NCBI GenBank assembly: GCA_031253755.1
Contig: JAIRVT010000064.1
Span: 1-45,851, forward strand
DNA: 45,851 nt
Direction: 5' to 3'
DNA from: Enterobacteriaceae bacterium
GTDB taxonomy: Bacteria > Pseudomonadota > Gammaproteobacteria > Enterobacterales > Enterobacteriaceae
In this document: one piece after another, positions 33,145 through 42,009 of the stretch
Numbering within the stretch: position 1 is the first letter of the stretch
Layout: every line of letters starts with the position of its first letter
Notes under the pieces: generated by a model
What the model was told of the DNA's origin: nothing
The model's input: the letters and a program-made list of their open reading frames with translations, nothing else
Databases searched by the model: none
Translations under genes and position numbers: made by a program

Positions 33145-34806
33145 ATGCCGAATTCTCGCTTACAACAACGATTCATCCAATTGTGGCAGCATTATCAGGG
33201 CCAAAATACTGAAACTACCCTACAGACAATCGCCGAAATCCTGCACTGCTCACGCCGCCATGTCCGTTCACTTTTGACTAATATGCAACTCGCTGGCTGG
33301 TTGCAGTGGCATGCAGAAGCAGGCAGGGGAAAACGCTCCCGCCTCCATTTTCTGCGCAGCGGCTTAGAACTCCAGCAACAACGGGCAGAAAAACTCTTCG
33401 AGCAAGAAGATATTGAAGAACTGGTGCATTTAGTCGGTGATAAAAATACCGTCCGCCAGATGGTGCTGTCGCGACTGGAGCGCAACTTCAAGCAAGGGAA
33501 AAGCACATTACGGATTATTTATTACCGCCCGTTTCCGAACTTACTGCCCGGCACGCCGCTCAGGCGTTCAGAAATCCACCTGATCCGCCAAATTTTCAAC
33601 GGATTAACCCGTATAAATGAGGAAAAAGAGGAAATCGAAGGAGATTTGGCTCACCACTGGCAACAAATGTCAGATTATCACTGGCGTTTTTACCTGCGGC
33701 CTGCCATCTATTTTCATCATGGCAGAGAACTACAAGCAGAAGACATCATCAGCTCAATTGAGCAGTTAAAAAAATTTCCACTGTTCGCCCATATTAAAGA
33801 AACCACTTCCAGCATTCCCTATGTTGTGGATATTTTTCTCTATCAGCCAGATGCCCGGTTCGATTTTTTGATGGGCAGCCCGCACGCCATGATCCTGCCA
33901 AAAGAATGGCAAAGCCTGCCGAATTTCGCCCAATGCCCGATAGGAACAGGGCCTTATCAAGTCGTCACCAATAACAGCCGTAAACTTAAAATCAAAGCCT
34001 TTGACCACTATTTTGGTTTCAGGGCGTTACTGGATGAGGTCAATATCCAGATCCATCCTGAATTGACGGAACAGCTGGTTTGCTCAACGCTGCATTTGGG
34101 CAATGATGGCAACAGCCATCGCTCACTAGAGAGCCGAATGGAGGAAGGCTGCTATTTTCTGATCAATGATCGCCGCTCCATGAAATGCGCGAGAGCCGAT
34201 GTGCGTGACTGGCTATGCAGTATACTCACTCCGATTAATTTGTTGGCTCATTGTGATCCTTTCTATCAGCGCCACTGGTCACCGGCTTATGGCTTGCTGC
34301 TGCGCTGGCATCACAGCAAACTCGTCGCAGCGCGCCAGAAACCGGCGGATATCACCACCCTGACAGCGACTTTGTATCAGCAACATCACGAGTACCATAC
34401 GATCAGCAAAATTCTGCAAACCATTTTGGCGAAGTACGGTGTTGAACTGGTGATCAACATCGTTGATTACGAAACATGGTTCAATGGCGATGCACAGAGC
34501 GATATTTGGCTGGCTACCGCCAATTTTTACAAGCCGCTGGAATTTTCCCTGTTTGCGACGCTGTATGAAATGCCTTTGTTGAAAAAATGTCTGGAAAATG
34601 ACTTTAGCGAGGAAGTTTCTTTGTGGCGGCAAGGCGTCCTGAATGTTGAAGAGTGGTGTGAGAAAATCATTGACGAACACTGGTTACATCCGTTATTTCA
34701 TCACTGGCTCGAATTACAGGGACAACGCAGCATGAGAGGGGTAAAAATGAACACGTTAGGATGGTTTGACTTTAAATCTGCATGGTTCACGCCACCGGAA
34801 GGGTAA
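33145..34806 (+). CDS. sgrR: Sugar-phosphate stress regulator SgrR
   Basis: Transcription factor that in E. coli activates the small RNA SgrS when glucose-6-phosphate accumulates. It has 553 residues (551 in E. coli). The N-terminal winged-helix part (about 1-115) has CSRRHVRSLLTNMQ and GRGKRSRLHFL. The rest is a solute-binding-protein-like domain with YYRPFPNLLPGTPLRRSE, IGTGPYQV and the conserved end GQRSMRGVKMNTLGWFDFKSAWF. It runs in the same direction as leuAB with only 177 bp upstream. The divergent sgrS/sgrT and the thiBPQ genes that flank it in E. coli are absent. Confidence 0.96.
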   Translation: MPNSRLQQRFIQLWQHYQGQNTETTLQTIAEILHCSRRHVRSLLTNMQLAGWLQWHAEAGRGKRSRLHFLRSGLELQQQRAEKLFEQEDIEELVHLVGDKNTVRQMVLSRLERNFKQGKSTLRIIYYRPFPNLLPGTPLRRSEIHLIRQIFNGLTRINEEKEEIEGDLAHHWQQMSDYHWRFYLRPAIYFHHGRELQAEDIISSIEQLKKFPLFAHIKETTSSIPYVVDIFLYQPDARFDFLMGSPHAMILPKEWQSLPNFAQCPIGTGPYQVVTNNSRKLKIKAFDHYFGFRALLDEVNIQIHPELTEQLVCSTLHLGNDGNSHRSLESRMEEGCYFLINDRRSMKCARADVRDWLCSILTPINLLAHCDPFYQRHWSPAYGLLLRWHHSKLVAARQKPADITTLTATLYQQHHEYHTISKILQTILAKYGVELVINIVDYETWFNGDAQSDIWLATANFYKPLEFSLFATLYEMPLLKKCLENDFSEEVSLWRQGVLNVEEWCEKIIDEHWLHPLFHHWLELQGQRSMRGVKMNTLGWFDFKSAWFTPPEG

Positions 34807-35394
34807 TTCACAGAAAAAGCTAAAGTTATAAACATTTATGGTCTAACGATGATAATTTTATACACTTTTTCTGTGGATATCTTTGTGAAAAAGTCAGGGG
34901 TAAGATTGGTATAATTTTCATTTATATTTTCAATCGCCTAATAAGAACGAATAAATATTGGCTATTTTTCATTATGTTAATGTTAAATTTACCTGTTTTT
35001 ACTGTCTGCATGAAGCATAACAGTTTTCTATTTTGCTCACATAGGATAAATATTAACCAATGGTGATTTTATCCACAGGATATGCCTTTTAGTTAAACAG
35101 ATATTGTTGATTTTTGTAGAAAACTACGCTTGATAAGGCTGTAAATCAAACCAGTGATCGCAATTTTTATCACTTATCCCACAAATCTGTGGATAACATG
35201 GTGTAAGATCCTGTTTATTATCACGGTGAATAGGTGAACAATCATAATGAGTCTATTTTTAATACAGGGAAAATAAATCAAAAGACCTTTTATATCATGT
35301 CATTATCATGACAATAACTATACTGATAAACGTGTAATGAATAACCACAATTGCAGTGTTTATTTTTTGACCACCACTAAATATATCTTGTCAT
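34807..35394. promoter_or_regulatory. AT-rich sgrR-mutH spacer with DnaA boxes, candidate DARS2
   Basis: This 588-bp gap has no gene. It contains a perfect DnaA box TTATCCACA at 35069-35077, a perfect inverted box TGTGGATAA at 35188-35196, a one-mismatch inverted box TGTGGATAT at 34872-34880, and a degenerate TTATCCCACA (35174-35183) head to head with the second. E. coli DARS2, which regenerates ATP-DnaA, lies in the gap upstream of mutH and is built of DnaA boxes with IHF and Fis sites. The match in place and box content suggests a DARS2 equivalent. I could not identify IHF or Fis sites by eye. Confidence 0.55.
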
Positions 35395-36081
35395 ATGCCA
35401 TTTATACCGCCAGCACCACCCGAAAATGAACAACAATTACTCAAACTTGCTCAATCTTTGGCAGGTTCGACGATGGGAGAACTGGCTGCACAGGCTCACC
35501 TTCCCATTCCTCCCGATCTGAAACGCGATAAAGGCTGGGTCGGCATGTTGCTTGAATATTATCTGGGAGCAACTGCCGGAAGTAAGCCTGAGCAAGATTT
35601 CGAGCATATTGGCGTGGAATTGAAAACCATTCCGGTGGACAGAAAAGGATCGCCTCTGGAAACCACCTTTGTTTGTGTCGCGCCTTTAACCGGTAACAGT
35701 GGCATCCGATGGGAAAATTGTCATGTCCGGCACAAACTGTCCCGTGTCTTGTGGATCCCGGTGGAAGGAGAGAGAGCGATCCCGCTTGCCGAACGCCGCG
35801 TCGGTTCTCCGCTGCTCTGGAGCCCGAATCCGGTTGAAGAAGAGCTGTTACGCTGTGATTGGGAAGAATTAATGGATTTAATTGTGTTGGGTAAAGTTGA
35901 AAGTATTACCGCCCGCCATGGTGAGGTGCTGCAATTACGCCCGAAAGCGGCAAATAGCCGGGTATTGACAGAAGCTATCGGAGAATATGGTCAGCCCATT
36001 ATGACGCTGCCACGGGGCTTTTATTTAAAGAAAAGTTTTACTGCACCGTTATTGGCGCGGCATTTTTTCATCGCGCCGTGA
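35395..36081 (+). CDS. mutH: DNA mismatch repair endonuclease MutH
   Basis: Nicks the unmethylated strand at hemimethylated GATC sites when activated by MutS-MutL. It has 228 residues (229 in E. coli). The catalytic Asp68, Glu75 and Lys77 occur in [12 protein letters not shown], with Glu54 in LLEYYLGAT upstream; the C-terminal part ends [16 protein letters not shown]. No strong Shine-Dalgarno is visible. It converges on the def-like gene with a 17-bp gap, and its neighbours differ from E. coli (rppH, ygdQ). Confidence 0.97.
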   Translation: MPFIPPAPPENEQQLLKLAQSLAGSTMGELAAQAHLPIPPDLKRDKGWVGMLLEYYLGATAGSKPEQDFEHIGVELKTIPVDRKGSPLETTFVCVAPLTGNSGIRWENCHVRHKLSRVLWIPVEGERAIPLAERRVGSPLLWSPNPVEEELLRCDWEELMDLIVLGKVESITARHGEVLQLRPKAANSRVLTEAIGEYGQPIMTLPRGFYLKKSFTAPLLARHFFIAP

Positions 36082-36098
36082 ATTTCAGTCAGAGCTAA

Positions 36099-36608
36099 TT
36101 AACTTTTCTGGCCACTCAAATATTTTTTCACTTTCTTCAACGCCATCTGTCTTTTTAGCGGTGACAAATAATCGATGAAAACAATGCCATTCAGGTGGTC
36201 AATTTCATGCTGCATTACAATAGACAGGAAATCTTCTCTTTCCAGCGTGATGGCTTGCCCGTGACGATCCCATGCTTCTACTTTAACCTTTTCAAACCGT
36301 TCAACATCGGCATAATAGCCGGGAATCGATAAACAGCCTTCCTGATTCACGACCCGGCGCTCTTTTTCAACAATCTTCGGATTGATTAGCACCAGCGGCT
36401 GGTTTCTTTCCGGTGAAATATCAATCACCAGCACCGCTTCCTTTCTGCCCACCTGTGGCGCTGCCAGTCCAATACCATTATCCGTGTGATACATGGTTTC
36501 CAGCATGTCATCCACCAGCGTTTGGATACCGTTAACATCGGCGACGTCGTCACATTTTTGTTTCAGTCTTGTATCAGGAACGGTGAGGATTTCTAGTACA
36601 GCCATCAT
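36099..36608 (-). CDS. def: Peptide deformylase (second type)
   Basis: Iron- or zinc-dependent enzyme that removes the N-formyl group from nascent proteins. It has 169 residues with all three motifs: GIGLAAPQVG (45-54), EGCLSIP with metal ligand Cys92, and QHEIDHLNG with His134, Glu135 and His138. The housekeeping def of enterobacteria lies with fmt and rsmB; this one stands alone, so it is probably a paralogue, though the sequence itself looks like the ordinary gammaproteobacterial type. Either of two adjacent ATGs (36608, 36605) can be the start; GGGG lies at a suitable distance. Confidence 0.9.
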   Translation of the reverse strand: MMAVLEILTVPDTRLKQKCDDVADVNGIQTLVDDMLETMYHTDNGIGLAAPQVGRKEAVLVIDISPERNQPLVLINPKIVEKERRVVNQEGCLSIPGYYADVERFEKVKVEAWDRHGQAITLEREDFLSIVMQHEIDHLNGIVFIDYLSPLKRQMALKKVKKYLSGQKS

Positions 36609-36674
36609 TATTTCCCCTTTTTGCTTTATAGATCCATGCAGGCGATTTTGCTCAATATGGTGAATTATAGTAAT

Positions 36675-36711
36675 AAAAAATGCCAGCTTAAAAAATAGGC
36701 TGGCATTTTTT
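36675..36711 (-). terminator. Terminator after the cystathionine gene pair
   Basis: GCCAGC (36682-36687) pairs with GCTGGC (36699-36704), extended by an A tract on one side and a T tract on the other. Read on the minus strand it ends the gamma-lyase transcript 16 bases after the stop; it could work in both directions. Confidence 0.8.
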
Positions 36712-36726
36712 ATTCACTGGTATTTT

Positions 36727-37881
36727 TTACCGGCTCGCTGTTTCCAAAGCCTGCGCTAAATCGGCAATCAAATCATCCACGTTTTCGACTCCCACGGAAA
36801 GACGAATTAATTGTGGCGTGATGCCCGCCGCCAGACGTTTTTCCAACGGAATCGACGCGTGCGTCATGGTAAATGGCTGACCAATCAGGCTTTCCACGCC
36901 GCCCAGACTTTCTGCCAACGTGAATAATTTCAGCGCGTTAATCACGCTGTTCGTATAACTTTCATCCCCTTGCAGCACGATGGAAATCATGCCACCAAAC
37001 CCTTTCATCTGCCGTTTTGCCAGCTCATGTTGAGGATGGCTGACGAGGCCGGGATAGAACACTTTTTCGACTTGTGGCTGCTGTTCTAACCAATGCGCAA
37101 TTTTCTCGGCATTGCTGATATGCCGCTCCATACGTAACGCGAGTGTCCGTATACCGCGCAAAACCAGAAAACTGCTGAACGGATCGAGAATGCCACCAAT
37201 CGAGTTTTGCAGGAAAGCCATTTGTTCTGCCAATTCCGCATTATTCCCCACCACCGCAAGACCGGCGACAACATCAGAATGCCCATTCAGGTATTTGGTT
37301 GCGGAATGCACCACAATATCAAAGCCTAAATCAAGCGGACGCTGGATGTACGGAGACGCAAACGTGTTATCCGCCACGCTGATAATCTGATGACGCTGCG
37401 CTATTTCAGCAATCGCCGCCAAATCTGCCAGTTTGAGCAACGGATTGGTGGGCGTTTCCACCCAAATCATTTTCGTATCCGGTTGAATAGCCGCTTCCAG
37501 CTCTGCGGTATTGCCGGCTTCAACATAGATGACACGTAAACCGGTTGTCCGGCGACGCACTTTTTCCAATAACCGGTAAGTGCCGCCGTACAGGTCATCG
37601 ACGGCAATAATGTGGCTGTCTTTATCGAGCAATTCCAGAATCGTCGAACTGGCCGCCAAACCTGAGCCAAATGCGTAACCCTGACTGCCATTTTCCAGTT
37701 CCGCAATCGCCCTTTCCAGCGCATGGCGTGTCGGGTTTCCGCTGCGGGAATACTCATATCCCGTATGCTGACCCGGTGCAGGTTGGGCAAAAGTCGATGT
37801 AGCATAAATGGCAGGCATCACCGCACCCGTATGATCAGGGACATAGCCCGCATGAACGCTTTTAGTATCAAATTTAGTCAT
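36727..37881 (-). CDS. Cystathionine gamma-lyase (or gamma-synthase)
   Basis: PLP enzyme of the Cys/Met metabolism family, 384 residues. The PLP Lys is Lys196 in SATKYLNGHSD; YSRSGNPTR (44-52) and SLGGVESL near the end are family motifs. Sequence alone does not separate gamma-lyase (cystathionine to cysteine) from gamma-synthase (MetB), but the gene directly upstream is a cystathionine beta-synthase, the partner of gamma-lyase in reverse transsulfuration. It would then turn homocysteine-derived cystathionine into cysteine, 2-ketobutyrate and ammonia. Gap to the partner is 56 nt. Confidence 0.88.
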   Translation of the reverse strand: MTKFDTKSVHAGYVPDHTGAVMPAIYATSTFAQPAPGQHTGYEYSRSGNPTRHALERAIAELENGSQGYAFGSGLAASSTILELLDKDSHIIAVDDLYGGTYRLLEKVRRRTTGLRVIYVEAGNTAELEAAIQPDTKMIWVETPTNPLLKLADLAAIAEIAQRHQIISVADNTFASPYIQRPLDLGFDIVVHSATKYLNGHSDVVAGLAVVGNNAELAEQMAFLQNSIGGILDPFSSFLVLRGIRTLALRMERHISNAEKIAHWLEQQPQVEKVFYPGLVSHPQHELAKRQMKGFGGMISIVLQGDESYTNSVINALKLFTLAESLGGVESLIGQPFTMTHASIPLEKRLAAGITPQLIRLSVGVENVDDLIADLAQALETASR

Positions 37882-37917
37882 TACGCGATTCCTGTAAAAA
37901 TAATCCTGTGAAAAATA

Positions 37918-37933
37918 AGCCTAAAAATAGGCT
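37918..37933 (-). terminator. Weak hairpin between the cystathionine genes
   Basis: AGCCTA (37918-37923) and TAGGCT (37928-37933) form a short stem followed on the minus strand by TATTTTT. It lies between the beta-synthase stop and the gamma-lyase start and may lower expression of the second gene. Confidence 0.35.
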
Positions 37934-37937
37934 CAAA

Positions 37938-39308
37938 TTAACTAAGTTGTTGACGCCACGCATTCAGCACGTCAGTCCGGGTAACAAGGCCAATAAAGTG
38001 ATTATCATCATCGACAATCAATGCAACATGACCGGCATCAAAAGTCGCAATCAGCTGCGATAACGATGCATTTTTATTCAACGTATTAACTTCACGGGTC
38101 ATTGCCTGACTGACCGGCAGAGCGAAATTGTGCGAGTCAGCCTGAATCGTGTGCATCAAATCCCACTCATCGATGATGCCAACAACCTGACCGTTTTCGA
38201 GCACCGGCAGCTGGGAAATGTCATACAAGCGCATACGTCCGTGGGCTATTTTCAGGGTATCCTGCGGAGAAACATAAACGGTTGCACCATCCTGATAACG
38301 ATAGGTGACATAATCCGTTAAGTCATTTTCTTTCGGCGGTGAACTTAAGCCCTGCTCCAGTAACCAGTAATCATTGAACATTTTTGATAAATATTTATTA
38401 CCGCTGTCACAGGCTAAGGTCACCACACGTTTTGGCGTAGTTTGCGCCCGGCAATAACGTAAGGCCGCCGCCAGTAACGTGCCTGAAGAAGCGCCCGCCA
38501 GAATGCCTTCCTGCAACAACAGCGCTCTGGCACAGGAAAATGCTTCGGCATCGGTGATCCGGTAAGCATGGCTGATATTAGAAAAATCGCCGAGAGGTGG
38601 AATAAAATCTTCACCGATCCCTTCCACAAGCCAGCTACCGGCTTCATCGTAATGGCCGTGTTCAACATAATCCGCAAGAATAGACCCTTTGGGATCGGCG
38701 AGTACAAATTGGGTATCAGGAGAGACATGTTTGAAGTATTGGCTTAAGCCACCGAGCGTTCCGCCGGAACCGACGCCCACCACGACGGCATCGATGTCTT
38801 GTTCCATTTGCTGCCATATTTCAGGACCGGTACCGATGATATGTGCCAGCGAATTCGCTGGATTATTAAACTGATCGATATAATAAGCACCGCTGATTTC
38901 TTTCGATAACCGCAGTGCATAATCCTGATAATATTCCGGATGCCCTTTCACCACATCAGAACGTGTCAAGCGGACATCCGCGCCCAGTGCGCGCAGGTGA
39001 TATATCTTTTCCCTGCTCATTTTATCCGGCACAACCAGAATCAATTTATACCCTTTCATGGCGGCAACCAGCGCCAGACCGATACCGGTATTCCCTGCTG
39101 TTGCTTCGATAATCGTCCCGCCGGGTTTCAGCAACCCTTGTTTTTCCGCCTGTTCAATCATTGAGAGCGCAACTCTGTCTTTAATTGAACCACCCGGATT
39201 TTGATTTTCCAGCTTAATAAACAACCGGCAGGGTCCAGTATCCAGATGAGTCAGTTCCAACAGTGGTGTATCACCGATCAGTTCAAGAACCGAACGTGGT
39301 GCTGACAT
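37938..39308 (-). CDS. Cystathionine beta-synthase with C-terminal CBS pair
   Basis: PLP enzyme that joins serine (or O-acetylserine) and homocysteine to cystathionine. It has 456 residues. The catalytic domain (about 1-320) has the PLP Lys43 in GGSIKDRVA, the substrate loop EATAGNTGIG and the phosphate loop GVGSGGTLGG. Two CBS domains (about 335-456) follow, which in relatives bind adenosyl ligands. The N-terminal heme domain of animal enzymes is absent, as in other bacteria. It is the first gene of the pair with the gamma-lyase. E. coli lacks this route; such pairs are found in a scattered set of bacteria. Confidence 0.92.
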   Translation of the reverse strand: MSAPRSVLELIGDTPLLELTHLDTGPCRLFIKLENQNPGGSIKDRVALSMIEQAEKQGLLKPGGTIIEATAGNTGIGLALVAAMKGYKLILVVPDKMSREKIYHLRALGADVRLTRSDVVKGHPEYYQDYALRLSKEISGAYYIDQFNNPANSLAHIIGTGPEIWQQMEQDIDAVVVGVGSGGTLGGLSQYFKHVSPDTQFVLADPKGSILADYVEHGHYDEAGSWLVEGIGEDFIPPLGDFSNISHAYRITDAEAFSCARALLLQEGILAGASSGTLLAAALRYCRAQTTPKRVVTLACDSGNKYLSKMFNDYWLLEQGLSSPPKENDLTDYVTYRYQDGATVYVSPQDTLKIAHGRMRLYDISQLPVLENGQVVGIIDEWDLMHTIQADSHNFALPVSQAMTREVNTLNKNASLSQLIATFDAGHVALIVDDDNHFIGLVTRTDVLNAWRQQLS

Positions 39309-39581
39309 ATTAGCCTCTTGATATTTAGCAAAATTAAAAAAACAGTTCAGTCCGGCAAAGGATAACGCCGTACATCAGCAGAGCTGAAAGAACAAATCAA
39401 AACTACATATAACTAAATGTAATTAAGTAATTATGATTATTAATAACCCATCATTATTAAAGGAATACTTGCATTCACATAAATAATAAGTACATCCTAC
39501 ATACTTCTGCCACCATCACCCGATGAGTACCCAATGCAATACGCTTATCACATCAACGATCGGCTGACAGGAGGATAAAAA

Positions 39582-40013
39582 ATGAAATGGCTCAAAATAA
39601 TATTGTTCTTACTGTTCAGCCCAACATCATGGGCACAAGGAGAGGCGCATTTGTTATTTCATATGGGGTTGGGAGGCAATGGCAACTTCTTTGTCGGCGG
39701 GACGCTGCAAAATAAAGGCGACCAGCTTGTCGCGGGTGGGTATCTGGCTATTTTGCCGCTGAATACCCAGTGTGAACCACAATCATTAGTGGTGTACTCC
39801 TTTGGTTCGCTGGCACCGGGGGAAAAACAGGAATTCCGCATTCCGGTAGGCACTTCGCTCAACAACTATCATCTGGTCGGTTTCAGCGCTTATGATGACA
39901 TGGGTTTTCTGCTCCCCACTGTGGATGAAACGGCAAAGGTGATCAAACAACGTGAGCCGGAAGAACGCAAAGCCTGTCAGTCAGCACGAAAAGCGCAAAC
40001 GGCTCACGGTTAG
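39582..40013 (+). CDS. Small secreted protein of unknown function
   Basis: A 143-residue protein I do not recognise. It starts with a clear signal peptide (MKWLKIILFLLFSPTSWAQ, cleavage probably after SWA), and a strong AGGAGG lies 8 nt before the ATG. The mature part is rich in short beta-type stretches (FFVGGTLQNKGDQLVAGGYLAIL) and contains two cysteines (Cys64 and Cys132) that could form a disulfide in the periplasm. The C-terminal 25 residues are highly charged. It converges on galE with a 77-bp gap. No enzyme motif is visible. Confidence 0.8.
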   Translation: MKWLKIILFLLFSPTSWAQGEAHLLFHMGLGGNGNFFVGGTLQNKGDQLVAGGYLAILPLNTQCEPQSLVVYSFGSLAPGEKQEFRIPVGTSLNNYHLVGFSAYDDMGFLLPTVDETAKVIKQREPEERKACQSARKAQTAHG

Positions 40014-40090
40014 TACACATCAACGTTTTTCGTTATTTATCAATAACAATATTGATACCAGAAAATTGATACCAAAAAGTCGGATCTGTC

Positions 40091-41110
40091 TTAATCGGCT
40101 TTATAACCATCAGGATTATGGGATTGCCAATGCCAGGCGTCTGCGGTCATGTCCACAATCGTGCGGCGGGCTTTCCACCCCAATTCACGCTCAGCTTTCT
40201 CCGAGCTTGACCAACATTCAGCTATATCCCCCGGACGGCGCGGGCAAATTTCATAGGGAACCGCTTTGCCACAAGCCTGACTGAATGCGGCCACCATCTC
40301 CAGTACACTCGTACCCTTGCCGGTGCCCAGATTGTAGATATGCAGGCCGGATTCCTTGCCAACGGCGTTCAATGCTGCGATATGCCCGTCAGCCAGATCC
40401 ATCACGTGGATATAATCGCGAACACCAGTGCCATCCGGCGTTGGGTAATCATTGCCATACACGGACAGTTTTTCCCGACGGCCTACCGCCACTTGCGCAA
40501 TATAAGGCAATAAGTTGTTGGGAATGCCCTGCGGGTCTTCCCCCATTGTGCCGGACGGATGCGCGCCTACCGGGTTGAAATAGCGCAATAGCACCACTGA
40601 CCAATCTTGCTGGGCATGATGAAAATCAGACAGGCAGCGTTCCACCATATATTTACTGGTGCCATAAGGGTTCGTGGTATTGCCTGTTGCGGATTGCTCC
40701 GTGATGGGAACAATTTCAGGATCGCCATACACGGTCGCCGATGAACTGAAGATAATGCTTTTCACACCCGCTTTGTGCATACTGCGCACCAGCACTAATG
40801 TGCCGTTGACATTATTATCATAATATTCAAGCGGCTTCGCGACGGATTCACCCACCGCTTTCAAACCCGCGAAGTGGATAACGGACTCAATCGAATGGCG
40901 GGAGAAAATCGCATCAAGGAATGCTTCATCGCGGATATCCCCTTCGTAAAACAGCGGCCTGACACCCGTCAGCGCTTCAATGCGGGATAAAACCTCGCGT
41001 TTGGCATTACAAAGATTATCAATAATAATCGGTGTCATTCCTGCTTCAATCATCTGAACACAAGTATGGCTGCCGATATATCCCATGCCGCCCGTCACTA
41101 ATATTTCCAC
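40091..41110 (-). CDS. galE: UDP-glucose 4-epimerase GalE
   Basis: NAD-dependent short-chain dehydrogenase-type epimerase interconverting UDP-glucose and UDP-galactose, supplying sugars for LPS and exopolysaccharide. It has 339 residues (338 in E. coli). The Rossmann motif GGMGYIGSH (7-15), catalytic Ser124 with Tyr149 and Lys153 (in YGTSKYMVE), and RYFNPVGAHPSG are present. It is not in a galETK operon: its neighbours are a secreted protein and a divergent phosphopantetheinyl transferase. Confidence 0.97.
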   Translation of the reverse strand: MEILVTGGMGYIGSHTCVQMIEAGMTPIIIDNLCNAKREVLSRIEALTGVRPLFYEGDIRDEAFLDAIFSRHSIESVIHFAGLKAVGESVAKPLEYYDNNVNGTLVLVRSMHKAGVKSIIFSSSATVYGDPEIVPITEQSATGNTTNPYGTSKYMVERCLSDFHHAQQDWSVVLLRYFNPVGAHPSGTMGEDPQGIPNNLLPYIAQVAVGRREKLSVYGNDYPTPDGTGVRDYIHVMDLADGHIAALNAVGKESGLHIYNLGTGKGTSVLEMVAAFSQACGKAVPYEICPRRPGDIAECWSSSEKAERELGWKARRTIVDMTADAWHWQSHNPDGYKAD

Positions 41111-41256
41111 CTTGACCTCTTTGCTTTCTGTTTATTGAGTTACGGAGCGTAGTATAGAAAGAGCAAACAAATTAGTGAACCAAAAGTAAAATATGGCAAA
41201 ATCAGCCAATGACGATCTCTCAATAACCATCAGCCACTATTTTCTTTCGAAAAATA

Positions 41257-42009
41257 ATGAAAAAAATCACTTTCACTTCCGAACAAATTCTTACCCATGA
41301 ACCGTTTTTCACCGAAATACAAACCGGTGAATTATCTGATCATCCTGATATGCAGATCATGCTGACTTATTTCACGCCAGATGGCTATCAGGATGATCTG
41401 TTTGATCAACACGGCATTGCTTTCCCGATAAGATTGCAAAAATCCGTTGTCAAACGACGGGCGGAATATCTGGCGGCACGCTACTGCGTCCGCCAGCTGT
41501 TAAATAATCTGGGATATCCTGACGTTCAGGTGGGAAATGCAGAAGATCGTTCACCCATTTGGCCTGAGAATATTTGTGGTTCGATCTCTCATTCCACCCA
41601 GTGTGCGATTGTTTTTGTCGCCCCCCGCGATAAGTATCAACTGATTGGCATCGATATCGAAAAAGAGATCAAGCAGGAGACTATCGACAGCGTTTCCGCC
41701 AGCATTATTAACGCCACTGAGGCCGAATTGTTGTCTCGGTGTCCGTTGCCTTTTATTCAGGCATTCACGCTGGCTTTTTCCATCAAAGAGAGCCTGTTTA
41801 AAGCCCTTCATCCTTATGTGAAGCGTTTTTTTAATTTCGATGCCGCAGAAATTGTGGAAATTGACTGCGTTCAGCGCACCATCACCATCAAATTGCTGCA
41901 AACCCTCTCGGATCAATACCCGGCGGGTTGCATGTTCCACGGTGGTTTCGTCCTGATGCCAAAGCAACAGCTATTGACCTATATTATCCGCCCGGTAGCG
42001 CGCGCATAA
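41257..42009 (+). CDS. 4'-phosphopantetheinyl transferase, EntD-like
   Basis: Transfers the phosphopantetheine arm of CoA to carrier domains of non-ribosomal peptide and polyketide synthases. It has 250 residues with the EntD layout: RRAEYLAARYC (67-77), ICGSISHS (106-113), the Mg-binding Asp133 and Glu135 in GIDIEKEI, and FSIKESLFKALHP (174-186) with Glu178 and Lys182. In Photorhabdus the corresponding gene ngrA is needed for siderophore and antibiotic synthesis and nematode support; this may be its orthologue. It shares a 146-bp divergent gap with galE. Its 3' end overlaps that of leuD by 31 bp. Confidence 0.92.
   Translation: MKKITFTSEQILTHEPFFTEIQTGELSDHPDMQIMLTYFTPDGYQDDLFDQHGIAFPIRLQKSVVKRRAEYLAARYCVRQLLNNLGYPDVQVGNAEDRSPIWPENICGSISHSTQCAIVFVAPRDKYQLIGIDIEKEIKQETIDSVSASIINATEAELLSRCPLPFIQAFTLAFSIKESLFKALHPYVKRFFNFDAAEIVEIDCVQRTITIKLLQTLSDQYPAGCMFHGGFVLMPKQQLLTYIIRPVARA

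Noticed and set aside
34807-35394. Chromosomal origin oriC
   Set aside because: DnaA boxes are too few, there is no clear 13-mer unwinding region with dense GATC sites, and the flanking genes are not mnmG, mioC or dnaA; a DARS-type site fits better.
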